A stretch of DNA of 64,000 bases from Limivicinus sp963617275. GTDB lineage: Bacteria; Bacillota; Clostridia; Oscillospirales; Oscillospiraceae. Under the pieces are notes generated by a model. That model had not been told where the DNA came from. It did no database searches and worked only from the letters and a program-made list of their open reading frames with translations. Below are positions 1 through 6,717 of the stretch, piece by piece. Position 1 is the first letter of the stretch. Each line of letters starts with the position of its first letter. The DNA lies in assembly GCA_963617275.1 (NCBI GenBank), contig CAVENX010000004.1, forward strand, positions 1 through 64,000, read 5' to 3'. The translations under genes and the position numbers were made by a program.

Positions 1-10
1 ATCAAATCTA

Positions 11-53
11 TTTTTTGCCTGCGGGCAAAAAACTCTGCGAGGCTTTTTTGACA
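11..53. repeat. intergenic repeat, copy 1
   Basis: A T6-GCC / GGC-A6 hairpin is followed by the string ACTCTGCGAGGCTTTTTTGA. A closely similar block lies inverted at 52197-52234, and a related end (CTGCAATGACTTTTTTGACA) lies at 42388-42407. All are outside genes. It looks like a dispersed intergenic repeat, possibly a terminator-carrying palindromic element. The window starts too close to judge its full length. Confidence 0.5.
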
Positions 54-62
54 GTTTCATTA

Positions 63-86
63 AAAACTCCCGAACGGGAGTTTTTA
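63..86 (+). terminator. Rho-independent terminator upstream of mnmE
   Basis: The stem AAAACTCCCG / CGGGAGTTTT with a two-base loop is followed by T residues. It would end transcription of a gene that lies before the window, and separates it from mnmE. Confidence 0.65.
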
Positions 87-117
87 TTATTATAGAAAAA
101 TCTTACAGGAGATGCCA

Positions 118-1476
118 ATGTCAGACACAATTGCCGCAATAGCCACCGGGGTGCAGATATCCGCGATAGGGATCATCCGTCTTTCCGGCAGTGATGCGCT
201 TAAAATAACGGATGCGCTTTTTCATCCGTATTCCGGAAAGCCCATGTCCGGGAATCCGGACAGAAAGCTCGTTTACGGAGAGCTTAAGGACAGAAGCGGG
301 GAGCTTCTGGACGTATGCCTCTGCACCGTGAGCCGCGCTCCCAACAGTTATACGGGCGAAGACACGGCAGAGCTGCAATGTCACGGCTCTCCCGTCGTAA
401 TGCGTGCGGCGCTGGATGAGATATTTGCCCTCGGCGGCAGGCAGGCCCTTCCGGGGGAGTTCACCAAACGTGCGTTTATAAACGGCCGGATGGAGCTGAG
501 CCGTGCGGAGGCTGTCGTCGATATCATTGATGCGGAGAGCATCGAGGCGGCAAAAAACGCCGCCGGGCAGCTCACCGGCGCGGTGGGGAACAAGATCGAG
601 GCGGTCTATTCCTCGCTTGCGGATATCAGCTCTCATTTCCATGCGGTGCTGGACTATCCCGACGAGGACATAGAGGATTTTACCATTCAGCGCTACGCCT
701 CGCAGCTGCGCGGCGCAGAAACGCGTCTGAGTGCACTTTTGGCGACATTTTCCCGCGGCAAGCTGATGAACATGGGGATCCCCGCCGCGATAGCCGGTAA
801 GCCCAACGCGGGCAAAAGCTCCCTTCTCAATGCGCTTCTTGGGTATGAGCGTGCGATCGTCACGAAAATTCCGGGCACGACCCGTGATACGATAGAAGAA
901 AAGCTGAAAATCGGCAGTGTGCTGCTCAAGCTTATCGATACTGCCGGCATCCGCGAAACGGCGGATGAGGTCGAACGTCTCGGGGTGGAGCGCAGCCGCC
1001 GCGCCATGGAAAGCGCTGAGCTTGTCATTGCCGTTATCGACGGAAGCGGCAGTCTTTCCGATGAGGACTATGAGATAATACGCGAAGCGGAAAAAGCGCC
1101 CCACGGCATTATCGTGCTGTCTAAAAACGATCTCGGGATATCCGCTGTCCTGCCGGAAACCGCCTTGAATGCCGTTTCCGTAAGCGCCGTTACCGGCGAC
1201 GGGCTTGACGGGCTGGAGCGGGTAATATCCGATATGTTCCCCCTCCCCTCCGTTCCCGCAGGTGAGATACTTACCAACGTCCGTCATGCGCAGGCAATAT
1301 CATCGGCGCTTGAGTATATCCGCGCCGCGATCAACGCCATGGAAAACGGCCTGACTCCCGATATCATTCTCACCGAGAGCGAAGGGGCGATGCAGGCGCT
1401 CGGCGAACTTACCGGACGCACGGTGCGCGAGGATGTGACCAACCGCATATTCAGCCGCTTCTGCGTCGGCAAATGA
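118..1476 (+). CDS. mnmE: tRNA uridine-5-carboxymethylaminomethyl modification GTPase MnmE
   Basis: With MnmG, MnmE modifies the wobble uridine (U34) of certain tRNAs in the cytoplasm. The N-terminal folate-binding domain runs to about residue 115, followed by a helical domain that is split by the Ras-like G domain: G1 GKPNAGKSS near residue 223, G2 TTRDT, G3 DTAG, G4 SKND. The protein ends with the family's catalytic Cys motif FCVGK. Length (452 residues) is normal. Of two in-frame ATGs (112 and 118), the second sits six bases after AGGAG (107-111), so 118 is preferred. MnmG, which often follows, is not next; a tRNA gene is. Identity is secure. Confidence 0.97.
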   Translation: MSDTIAAIATGVQISAIGIIRLSGSDALKITDALFHPYSGKPMSGNPDRKLVYGELKDRSGELLDVCLCTVSRAPNSYTGEDTAELQCHGSPVVMRAALDEIFALGGRQALPGEFTKRAFINGRMELSRAEAVVDIIDAESIEAAKNAAGQLTGAVGNKIEAVYSSLADISSHFHAVLDYPDEDIEDFTIQRYASQLRGAETRLSALLATFSRGKLMNMGIPAAIAGKPNAGKSSLLNALLGYERAIVTKIPGTTRDTIEEKLKIGSVLLKLIDTAGIRETADEVERLGVERSRRAMESAELVIAVIDGSGSLSDEDYEIIREAEKAPHGIIVLSKNDLGISAVLPETALNAVSVSAVTGDGLDGLERVISDMFPLPSVPAGEILTNVRHAQAISSALEYIRAAINAMENGLTPDIILTESEGAMQALGELTGRTVREDVTNRIFSRFCVGK

Positions 1477-1548
1477 TCTTGCGGAAGTCCTGCTCGGATT
1501 TATCGGCCGGCGGCTGCCCGTTTATTCGGAGTTTCCCTATAAAAATGC

Positions 1549-1577
1549 TTGACTTTGGTACTGCTGTATGTTAGAAT
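1549..1577 (+). promoter_or_regulatory. sigma-A type promoter of tRNA-Ser(GCU)
   Basis: TTGACT (1549-1554), a 17-base spacer and TAGAAT (1572-1577) lie 10 bases ahead of the tRNA gene, a good housekeeping promoter. Confidence 0.75.
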
Positions 1578-1587
1578 CTTTAGGCTT

Positions 1588-1679
1588 GCAGAAGTACCCA
1601 AGAGGCCGAAGGGGCTCCCCTGCTAAGGGAGTAGGCGTCTAAAAAGCGCGCGAGGGTTCAAATCCCTCCTTCTGCGCCA
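1588..1679 (+). tRNA. tRNA-Ser (anticodon GCU)
   Basis: The acceptor arms GCAGAAG (1588-1594) and CTTCTGC (1669-1675) pair. The anticodon stem CTCCC/GGGAG encloses the loop CTGCTAA, with anticodon GCT at 1622-1624, reading AGC and AGU. There is a long variable arm as expected for serine, a T-loop GGTTCAAATCC, and an encoded 3' CCA (1677-1679). Confidence 0.97.
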
Positions 1680-1682
1680 GAA

Positions 1683-1724
1683 TAATTATCGGCACTGCTC
1701 TATTGGGCAGTGCCGATAATTAAA
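1683..1724 (+). terminator. terminator of tRNA-Ser(GCU)
   Basis: A stem of about 14 pairs (TTATCGGCACTGC with GCAGTGCCGATAA) lies just after the tRNA CCA end and runs into TTAAAAA. It is a strong hairpin with a short T tract. Confidence 0.7.
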
Positions 1725-1731
1725 AACTCCG

Positions 1732-1963
1732 AAAAAACACTTTGGAGGGACGCATATGGCAGATTATAAGGCTATGTATTATCACTTGGCAGGCCGCATG
1801 GCGACCGCGATTGATGCTTTGGAAGCCACCACCAACGCGCTGTCCGAAATCACGCAAAAGCTGAAGCTTGCGCAGCAGACCACCGAGGAAATGTTTATTT
1901 CCGCTTCCGATGACGACGGCGCGTCTTCTACGGATAACGAGTCGGTTTCAGAGTAATAGCCGG
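1732..1963 (+). repeat. 232-bp direct repeat, copy 1
   Basis: This block recurs at 2423-2654 with an offset of exactly 691 bases and only a few substitutions, clustered at 1919-1924 and near the stop codon. It contains the ribosome binding site, a whole small gene and its stop. Homology stops right after TAATAGCCGG. Confidence 0.95.
1756..1956 (+). CDS. small acidic-tailed protein of unknown function, copy 1
   Basis: This is a 66-residue protein of unknown family. Residues 1-50 look helical and amphipathic (MADYKAMYYHLAGRM, then heptad-like Leu/Ile spacing), followed by a short acidic, Ser-rich tail with DDD. It has no signal peptide or membrane segment. GGAGGG lies six bases before the ATG. 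No separate promoter is visible between the tRNA terminator and the gene, so it may rely on readthrough. A near-identical copy lies at 2447-2644; conservation of reading frame between the copies supports it being a real gene. Confidence 0.7.
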   Translation: MADYKAMYYHLAGRMATAIDALEATTNALSEITQKLKLAQQTTEEMFISASDDDGASSTDNESVSE

Positions 1964-1998
1964 TGCCGTAATCTTACGGCACCGGTGTTTCTTTATTT
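1960..1998 (+). terminator. terminator after small protein copy 1
   Basis: CCGGTGCCGT (1960-1969) pairs perfectly with ACGGCACCGG (1976-1985) and is followed by TGTTTCTTTATTT. This hairpin is absent after the second copy, where the repeat breaks off inside it. Confidence 0.75.
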
Positions 1999-2118
1999 CC
2001 TTGTTTATTTCCTTGAGCTTGCAGGCGGAAAATGCGTCGGCTGTCTTCCATGCTTTCAGTTCCTGTAACTCATCATTGACTAACCTACAGCGGAAAAATA
2101 AAAACGCCCACGCAGCGC

Positions 2119-2148
2119 TTGACAAAAGCACCGGACGGGCGATATAAT
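2119..2148 (+). promoter_or_regulatory. strong promoter for a putative antisense small RNA
   Basis: TTGACA (2119-2124), an 18-base spacer and a perfect TATAAT (2143-2148) point into a region with no plus-strand gene before the terminator at 2212-2250. Confidence 0.7.
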
Positions 2149-2154
2149 ATAGAC

Positions 2155-2250
2155 AAGCAAAGAGCGCTGCGACAAGCGGTTAACTCTTAGTAGTTTTGAT
2201 TTCTAAGTAAAAGAAACCGTCACTGGTCAGAGTGGCGGTTTCTGCTTTTT
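2155..2250 (+). ncRNA. putative small RNA, type I antitoxin-like
   Basis: Transcription from the TTGACA/TATAAT promoter would give an RNA of about 95 bases ending at the hairpin at 2212-2250. It would be complementary to the 3' end of the minus-strand transcript that carries the short gene at 2220-2303. Arrangement of a short RNA converging with a tiny peptide gene across a shared terminator resembles type I toxin-antitoxin loci, including those of holin-like toxins in Firmicutes. Direct evidence is limited to promoter and hairpin. Confidence 0.45.
2212..2250. terminator. bidirectional terminator
   Basis: AGAAACCG (2212-2219) pairs with CGGTTTCT (2236-2243). A T tract follows on the plus strand (GCTTTTT) and a shorter one (CTTTTAC) on the minus strand, so it can end both convergent transcripts. 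Confidence 0.65.
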
Positions 2251-2303
2251 ATGATAAACTGAAACATCAGCTTTCGCAGTGTCAAAGTTATCGTAAGCCG
2301 CAT
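2220..2303 (-). CDS. candidate 27-residue peptide, possible type I toxin
   Basis: An ATG at 2303 is preceded by AAGGGGGTG at about eight bases, a very good ribosome binding site, and opens 27 codons. The peptide starts MRLTITLTLRKLMFQFIIKS: alternating hydrophobic residues and a basic, polar end. It has the size of type I toxins but is not a clear transmembrane helix, and an overlapping frame could also be read. A short RNA is predicted opposite its 3' end. Called from signals only. Confidence 0.35.
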   Translation of the reverse strand: MRLTITLTLRKLMFQFIIKSRNRHSDQ

Positions 2304-2382
2304 ACGCTTCACCCCCTTTCGGGTGGTGGAGCTAACCGCCTGCCGTTGTGCAACGCTCTAATGGTGCTTACGCACCAATGAC

Positions 2383-2411
2383 AAGATAATACAGCACGTC
2401 GGAAAATGCAA
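2383..2411 (-). promoter_or_regulatory. possible promoter for the minus-strand small gene
   Basis: On the minus strand, TTGCAT and TATCTT are 17 bases apart. This would give a leader of about 70 bases ahead of the short ORF at 2303. The elements are imperfect. Confidence 0.35.
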
Positions 2412-2422
2412 GGATTGAGCTA

Positions 2423-2654
2423 AAAAAACACTTTGGAGGGACGCATATGGCAGATTATAAGGCTATGTATTATCACTTGGCAGGCCGCATGGCGACCGCG
2501 ATTGATGCTTTGGAAGCCACCACCAACGCGCTGTCCGAAATCACGCAAAAGCTGAAGCTTGCGCAGCAGACCACCGAGGAAATGTTTATTTCCGCTTCCG
2601 ATGACGACACCCCATCTTCTACGGATAATGAGTCGGTTTCATAGTAATAGCCGG
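2423..2654 (+). repeat. 232-bp direct repeat, copy 2
   Basis: Second copy of the 1732-1963 block. Its right edge falls directly against a fragment of an oxidoreductase gene on the other strand, which suggests that duplication or insertion of this block created the junction. Confidence 0.95.
2447..2644 (+). CDS. small acidic-tailed protein of unknown function, copy 2
   Basis: This 65-residue protein is identical to copy 1 over the first 54 residues, then differs in the acidic tail (TPSS in place of GASS) and lacks the final Glu because a G-to-T change made a TAG. The ribosome binding site GGAGGG is kept. Unlike copy 1 it has no terminator of its own, because homology ends inside the hairpin. 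Function unknown. Confidence 0.65.
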   Translation: MADYKAMYYHLAGRMATAIDALEATTNALSEITQKLKLAQQTTEEMFISASDDDTPSSTDNESVS

Positions 2655-2886
2655 GGCCTGCGCCGATTATCGTGATTTTTTTGCCGGTCTCGTGTTCGGG
2701 CTTTACATAGAATCTGCCTGCGTTTCTGAGTATGTAGTCTCCGAGGGTGCGTTCAACGCAGTGTACGGCGACACTTTCGCCGTAGCCGCACTGATTGCAC
2801 TTGTCCTGGCAGGGGTGCGGGCAGATACGCTCATGCGCAATTCCGCACAGGCTTCCCGTGTTCTCCGTGCTTGGCATATTTGCCAA
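2655..2886 (-). pseudogene. internal fragment of a GltD-like NAD(P)-dependent oxidoreductase
   Basis: The minus strand encodes an internal piece of a glutamate-synthase-small-subunit-type oxidoreductase. The Cys motif ICPHPCQDKCNQ, then VAVHCVERTLGDY and finally GKKITIIGAGPG, the start of the FAD-binding GxGxxG loop, are all in family order. Just after GAGPG the frame runs into the 232-bp repeat and becomes unrelated sequence. The N terminus is also missing: the ATG at 2886 starts close to the Cys motif with no family sequence before it. The FAD and NAD domains are lost, so this is a relic. Confidence 0.8.
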
Positions 2887-2933
2887 AAAATGCGTGTTCT
2901 ATTTGTGCAATAAATGGATTTTATTTTCGATTA

Positions 2934-2962
2934 TTGCTTTTTGAAGGTTTATTTATTATGCT
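2934..2962 (+). promoter_or_regulatory. possible glpK promoter
   Basis: TTGCTT (2934-2939), a 17-base spacer and TATGCT (2957-2962) lie 40 bases before the glpK start. The match to consensus is moderate. Confidence 0.4.
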
Positions 2963-3002
2963 TTCATCAGCAAGCACCGTTATAGAATAAAGGAGTACAC
3001 CC

Positions 3003-4493
3003 ATGAAATATATCATGTCCCTCGATCAGGGAACCACAAGCTCAAGATGCATTCTTTTCGACAAGGCAGGCCGCATATGCGCCTCCGTCCAGAAGGAGTT
3101 CCGGCAGATATACCCTCAGCCCGGCTGGGTCGAGCATGACGCGCTCGAGATCTGGGACACTACGCTTGAGGTATCGCGTGCGGCAATGGCAAAGCTGAAT
3201 ATCGAGGCCTCCGAGATCGCCGCCATCGGCATAACAAATCAGCGTGAAACAACGGTCATCTGGGATAAAGCGACGGGAAAGCCTATCGCCAACGCCATCG
3301 TCTGGCAATGCCGCCGCACTTCGGATATAATAGACGGCCTTGTTGAGCGCGGCTATGCCGAAAAGATACGCGCCAAGACAGGTCTGCATCCGGACGCGTA
3401 TTTCTCCGGCTCAAAAATCAAATGGCTGCTGGACAGCGTTCCCGGCGCGAGAGAGCGCGCAGAGGCCGGTGAGCTGCTCTTCGGCACGATAGACACATGG
3501 CTCATCTGGAAGCTTACCGGCGGCAAGGCACACGTCACCGATTACACCAACGCAAGCCGCACAATGCTTTACAATATAAAAGAACTTTGCTGGGACAAGG
3601 AGCTGCTTGAGCTTCTGGACGTCCCCGAATGTATTCTCCCTGAGGTCAAGCCATCGAGCCATGTCTACGGAAAAACCGCGTTTGAGCTGTACGGCGGGGA
3701 GATCCCTATTGCCGGCGCCGCCGGCGATCAGCAATGCGCGCTGTTCGGGCAGTGCTGCTTTGAGCCGGGGCAGATGAAAAACACTTACGGCACGGGCTGC
3801 TTCATGCTGATGAACACCGGGCGTGAGATCGTGGAGAGTAAAAACGGCCTTGTAACGACTATCGCCGTCGGCTTCGACGATCATGTGGAGTACGCCGTGG
3901 AGGGCAGCATATTTATTGCCGGTGCGGCAATCCAGTGGCTGCGCGATGAGCTTAACGTCGTGTCTGACGCGGCCGAAAGCCAGCAGTACGCGGAGAGGGT
4001 TCCGGATACGGCGGGCGGCTATGTCGTTCCCGCGTTCACCGGTCTCGGCGCACCCTATTGGAACCAGCACGCAAGGGGCGTGATAGTCGGCATTACACGC
4101 GGCTTCTCACGCGCCCATCTTGTCCGCGCCACGCTTGAGTCCCTTGCATATCAGACCTATGATATCGCCGCCGCCATGGAGCGTGATTCCGGCATAAAGA
4201 TCACCGAGCTTAAGGTGGACGGCGGCGCCTGTGCCAACGGCTTCCTCATGCAGTTCCAGTCCGACATTGCCGGATGCAGCGTCTTCCGCCCGCAGTGCAT
4301 CGAAACAACCGCCCTCGGTGCGGCATACCTTGCCGGTCTTGCCGTCGGTTATTGGTCTAATCTCGAAGACGTGAAAAACAATTGGGCGATCGACAGAGTG
4401 TTCACGCCCGCCATGGATGAGCAGCGCCGTGCGGAGCTTCTCGGCGGCTGGCACAAGGCCGTAAAATGCGCTCAGTTCTGGGCGGAAGAATAA
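3003..4493 (+). CDS. glpK: glycerol kinase
   Basis: Glycerol kinase phosphorylates glycerol to glycerol-3-phosphate with ATP. This 496-residue FGGY kinase has the phosphate loop DQGTTSSR near residue 8, the glycerol-binding NQRET and WQCRRT motifs, Tyr in DAYFSGSK, the catalytic AGDQQ, and the second FGGY signature ending LAGLAVGYW. These favour true GlpK over a rhamnulokinase, despite the sugar genes that follow. In place of the His of the HFYG motif phosphorylated by HPr in enterococcal GlpK it appears to have Glu (ELYG), so PTS activation may be absent. AAAGGAG precedes the ATG. No glycerol facilitator or dehydrogenase is nearby. Confidence 0.93.
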   Translation: MKYIMSLDQGTTSSRCILFDKAGRICASVQKEFRQIYPQPGWVEHDALEIWDTTLEVSRAAMAKLNIEASEIAAIGITNQRETTVIWDKATGKPIANAIVWQCRRTSDIIDGLVERGYAEKIRAKTGLHPDAYFSGSKIKWLLDSVPGARERAEAGELLFGTIDTWLIWKLTGGKAHVTDYTNASRTMLYNIKELCWDKELLELLDVPECILPEVKPSSHVYGKTAFELYGGEIPIAGAAGDQQCALFGQCCFEPGQMKNTYGTGCFMLMNTGREIVESKNGLVTTIAVGFDDHVEYAVEGSIFIAGAAIQWLRDELNVVSDAAESQQYAERVPDTAGGYVVPAFTGLGAPYWNQHARGVIVGITRGFSRAHLVRATLESLAYQTYDIAAAMERDSGIKITELKVDGGACANGFLMQFQSDIAGCSVFRPQCIETTALGAAYLAGLAVGYWSNLEDVKNNWAIDRVFTPAMDEQRRAELLGGWHKAVKCAQFWAEE

Positions 4494-4527
4494 TTAGCGG
4501 AAGAATAAATATATAAGGAGAACACCC

Positions 4528-5433
4528 ATGAAAATAATAAATTTCGGTTCGCTGAACGTTGACAAAGTGTACGGATTATCACACATTGTAAAGCCCGGCG
4601 AGACTATCGCCTCCGACAGTCTCAACACCTACTCCGGCGGCAAGGGACTCAATCAGTCCATCGCCGCCGCAAGAGCGGGCGCGGAGGTCATCCACATGGG
4701 CGCGATCGGAGACGACGGCGAGTTTCTTATAGACGTGCTCAAAGAAGCCGGTGTTTTCACCGGCGATATCCTCAGGCTCAGCACGAGCAGCGGCCACGCG
4801 ATCATTCAAGTAGACCGCAGCGGTCAGAACTCCATATTCACCTTTGGCGGTGCAAACAGGCAGCTCACAAGAGAGTATATTCTCTCCTGCCTTGAGTGCG
4901 CCGGGCAGGGTGACTTTGTCCTTTTGCAGAATGAGACGAACGAGATCGGTACGATAATTTCGGAATCGGCAAAACGCGGCCTGACCGTCGTTTTTAACCC
5001 CTCTCCCCTCACTGACAGTATTGCCGCGCTTCCTTTGCAGGACGTCGGGCTTTTCATGGTAAACGAGATCGAGGGCGCCGAGCTTGCCGGGATGAGTGAA
5101 AACGACGAGCCGGAAAAAATACTTGACGCGCTCTGCGGACGCTATCCGCATTCGGATGTTGTAATGACGCTTGGCACACGCGGCGTGGTCTGCAAGATCG
5201 GGGGAGAGTTTTTCCGTCAGGACGCTTTCAAGGTGAACGCCGTGGACACGACCGCCGCCGGGGACACCTTCTGCGGCTACTTTCTCGCCTCCCGCTGCAA
5301 GGGGTACGACGTGAAAAAATCGCTTCTGTACGCGTCCGCCGCCTCCGGCATCTCCGTCTCCCGTGCAGGAGCCGCGCCGTCCATTCCCGTTGAAAACGAG
5401 GTGCGCACATTTTTGGCGGAAAAGTGTGGCTGA
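4528..5433 (+). CDS. rbsK: PfkB-family sugar kinase, ribokinase type
   Basis: This 301-residue PfkB kinase would phosphorylate a sugar such as ribose at O5. The N-terminal motif TYSGGKGLNQS and the C-terminal signature DTTAAGDTFCGYF, containing the catalytic Asp in GD and the anion hole, are intact. It follows glpK by 34 bases with its own AAGGAG site, so the two are probably cotranscribed. Together with the RbsD-type pyranase at 11924 it suggests ribose or a related sugar as substrate, but PfkB specificity cannot be read from sequence and other sugars or nucleosides are possible. Confidence 0.85.
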   Translation: MKIINFGSLNVDKVYGLSHIVKPGETIASDSLNTYSGGKGLNQSIAAARAGAEVIHMGAIGDDGEFLIDVLKEAGVFTGDILRLSTSSGHAIIQVDRSGQNSIFTFGGANRQLTREYILSCLECAGQGDFVLLQNETNEIGTIISESAKRGLTVVFNPSPLTDSIAALPLQDVGLFMVNEIEGAELAGMSENDEPEKILDALCGRYPHSDVVMTLGTRGVVCKIGGEFFRQDAFKVNAVDTTAAGDTFCGYFLASRCKGYDVKKSLLYASAASGISVSRAGAAPSIPVENEVRTFLAEKCG

Positions 5434-5496
5434 TATCGTTATCGATATATATTTAACTTACATTATCGGCATAATGCACGAAATCGCAGTGATTTT

Positions 5497-5521
5497 TTTG
5501 TTGAAAACACCTGTCAACAAA
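5497..5521. promoter_or_regulatory. candidate operator palindrome
   Basis: TTTGTTGA (5497-5504) and TCAACAAA (5514-5521) form a perfect 8-base inverted repeat with a 9-base spacer, ending four bases before the -35 element of the transporter operon. It is a good candidate for a regulator site. No regulator gene is next to it. Confidence 0.55.
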
Positions 5522-5524
5522 CTC

Positions 5525-5553
5525 TTGACCGTTTGAATGTTAGAAAGTAGAAT
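5525..5553 (+). promoter_or_regulatory. promoter of the sugar transporter operon
   Basis: TTGACC (5525-5530), a 17-base spacer and TAGAAT (5548-5553) give a leader of about 65 bases before the binding-protein gene. Confidence 0.7.
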
Positions 5554-5625
5554 AATTATTGCTTGATATAGGTGATATGCGGTTTACCGCAAAAAAATAA
5601 ATCACAAAAAAGAAAGGATGTTAAA

Positions 5626-6624
5626 ATGAAAAAGTTCCTGGCATTGGTTCTGGTTCTCGCAATGGTTCTCGCCCTCGGCGTTACCGCTTGCGCAGCAGAC
5701 GAGTACGAAATCGTCGTAGTCCCCAAGGATTCCTCCAACCCCTGGTTCGTCCGCATGAAAGCCGGCGTTGACGAGTACGCCGCCGCTCATGACGATCATG
5801 AGATTTACCAGAAGGGCACCGACGAGATCGATGCTACCAAGCAGGCTCAGCTGGTAGAAGACCTCATCGCTCAGGGCGTTGACGCCATCTGCGTTGTCCC
5901 CGTTGACATTGAGTCCATGGACGCCGCCCTCAAGAAGGCAAAGGAAGCCGGCATCGTTGTCATTGCACACGAAGGCGCTGACCTCACGAACGTCGATTAC
6001 GATATAGAAGCTTTCTCCAACGCCGGTTACGGTGCATTCATTATGGATAACCTCGCAGAAGCAATGGGCGAAGAAGGCCTCTACACCACCATGGTCGCCG
6101 ACCTGACCAACGGCTCCCACAATGAATGGGCAGACGCAGGCGTTGCTCACCAGAAAGAAAAGTACCCCAACATGACCCTCATCGAGGATATGCCCCGCGT
6201 TGAGTCTCACGACAACGGCGACACCGCCTACAACGTGGCAAAAGAGCTGTTCAAGAAGTACCCCGATCTCAAGGGTATCATGGGCACCTCCTCCTTCGAC
6301 GCTCCGGGCGTTGCACGCGCTATCGAAGAGCTCGGCCTTGTTGACAAAGCATTCACCTCCGGCACCGGTATGCCCGCCGACAATGCAGAGCTGCTCAAGT
6401 CCGGCGTTGTCAAGTCCCTCACTCTCTGGGATCCCGCTCTGGCAGGTCAGGCAATGATCTCCCTTGCAATTAAGGTTCTCAACGGTGAAGAGATCGGCGC
6501 TCCTGTTGACCTCGGCGTCGAAGGCTACACCGGCCTCACCTTCCGTGAAGGCTCCGAGACCGTCCTCGAAGGACAGGGCTGGGTCGTCATCACTGCGGAG
6601 AACGTTGACAGCTTCGGCTTCTGA
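5626..6624 (+). CDS. sugar ABC transporter substrate-binding lipoprotein
   Basis: This 332-residue protein captures sugar outside the membrane and delivers it to the permeases encoded downstream. MKKFLALVLVLAMVLALGVT is a signal peptide, and VTAC fits a lipobox with Cys as anchor. The mature part is a periplasmic-binding-protein type 1 fold (EIVVVPKDSSNPWF, then a second lobe) closest in style to rhamnose or autoinducer-2 binders. The start at 5626 follows AGAAAGGATG; an in-frame extension to 5572 would precede the signal peptide and is rejected. Codon use is strongly biased, suggesting high expression. The ligand is inferred only from neighbours. Confidence 0.9.
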   Translation: MKKFLALVLVLAMVLALGVTACAADEYEIVVVPKDSSNPWFVRMKAGVDEYAAAHDDHEIYQKGTDEIDATKQAQLVEDLIAQGVDAICVVPVDIESMDAALKKAKEAGIVVIAHEGADLTNVDYDIEAFSNAGYGAFIMDNLAEAMGEEGLYTTMVADLTNGSHNEWADAGVAHQKEKYPNMTLIEDMPRVESHDNGDTAYNVAKELFKKYPDLKGIMGTSSFDAPGVARAIEELGLVDKAFTSGTGMPADNAELLKSGVVKSLTLWDPALAGQAMISLAIKVLNGEEIGAPVDLGVEGYTGLTFREGSETVLEGQGWVVITAENVDSFGF

Positions 6625-6640
6625 TTTGATTTTCAAATCG

Positions 6641-6708
6641 ACTAATCTCATATAAAAAGACCATTCTGCCGATCTCTCTTCAGGGGGAGGTCGGCAGAAC
6701 GGATTAGT
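6641..6708 (+). other. intercistronic stem-loop after the binding-protein gene
   Basis: ACTAATC (6641-6647) pairs with GATTAGT (6702-6708), and inside it TTCTGCCGA pairs with TCGGCAGAA. A smaller stem GATTTGA/TCAAATC lies just before. Such structures after binding-protein genes usually protect the upstream mRNA and lower expression of the downstream membrane genes. Confidence 0.65.
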
Positions 6709-6717
6709 GGAGGTTTT

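Noticed and set aside
2473..2886. 137-residue minus-strand protein taken whole
   Set aside because: Only 2655-2886 matches an oxidoreductase; the rest is the reverse strand of the duplicated small gene, so it is not one protein.
3003..4493. Rhamnulokinase, from the rhamnose-type genes downstream
   Set aside because: The glycerol-binding motifs (NQRET, WQC, DAYFS, AGDQQ) fit GlpK.
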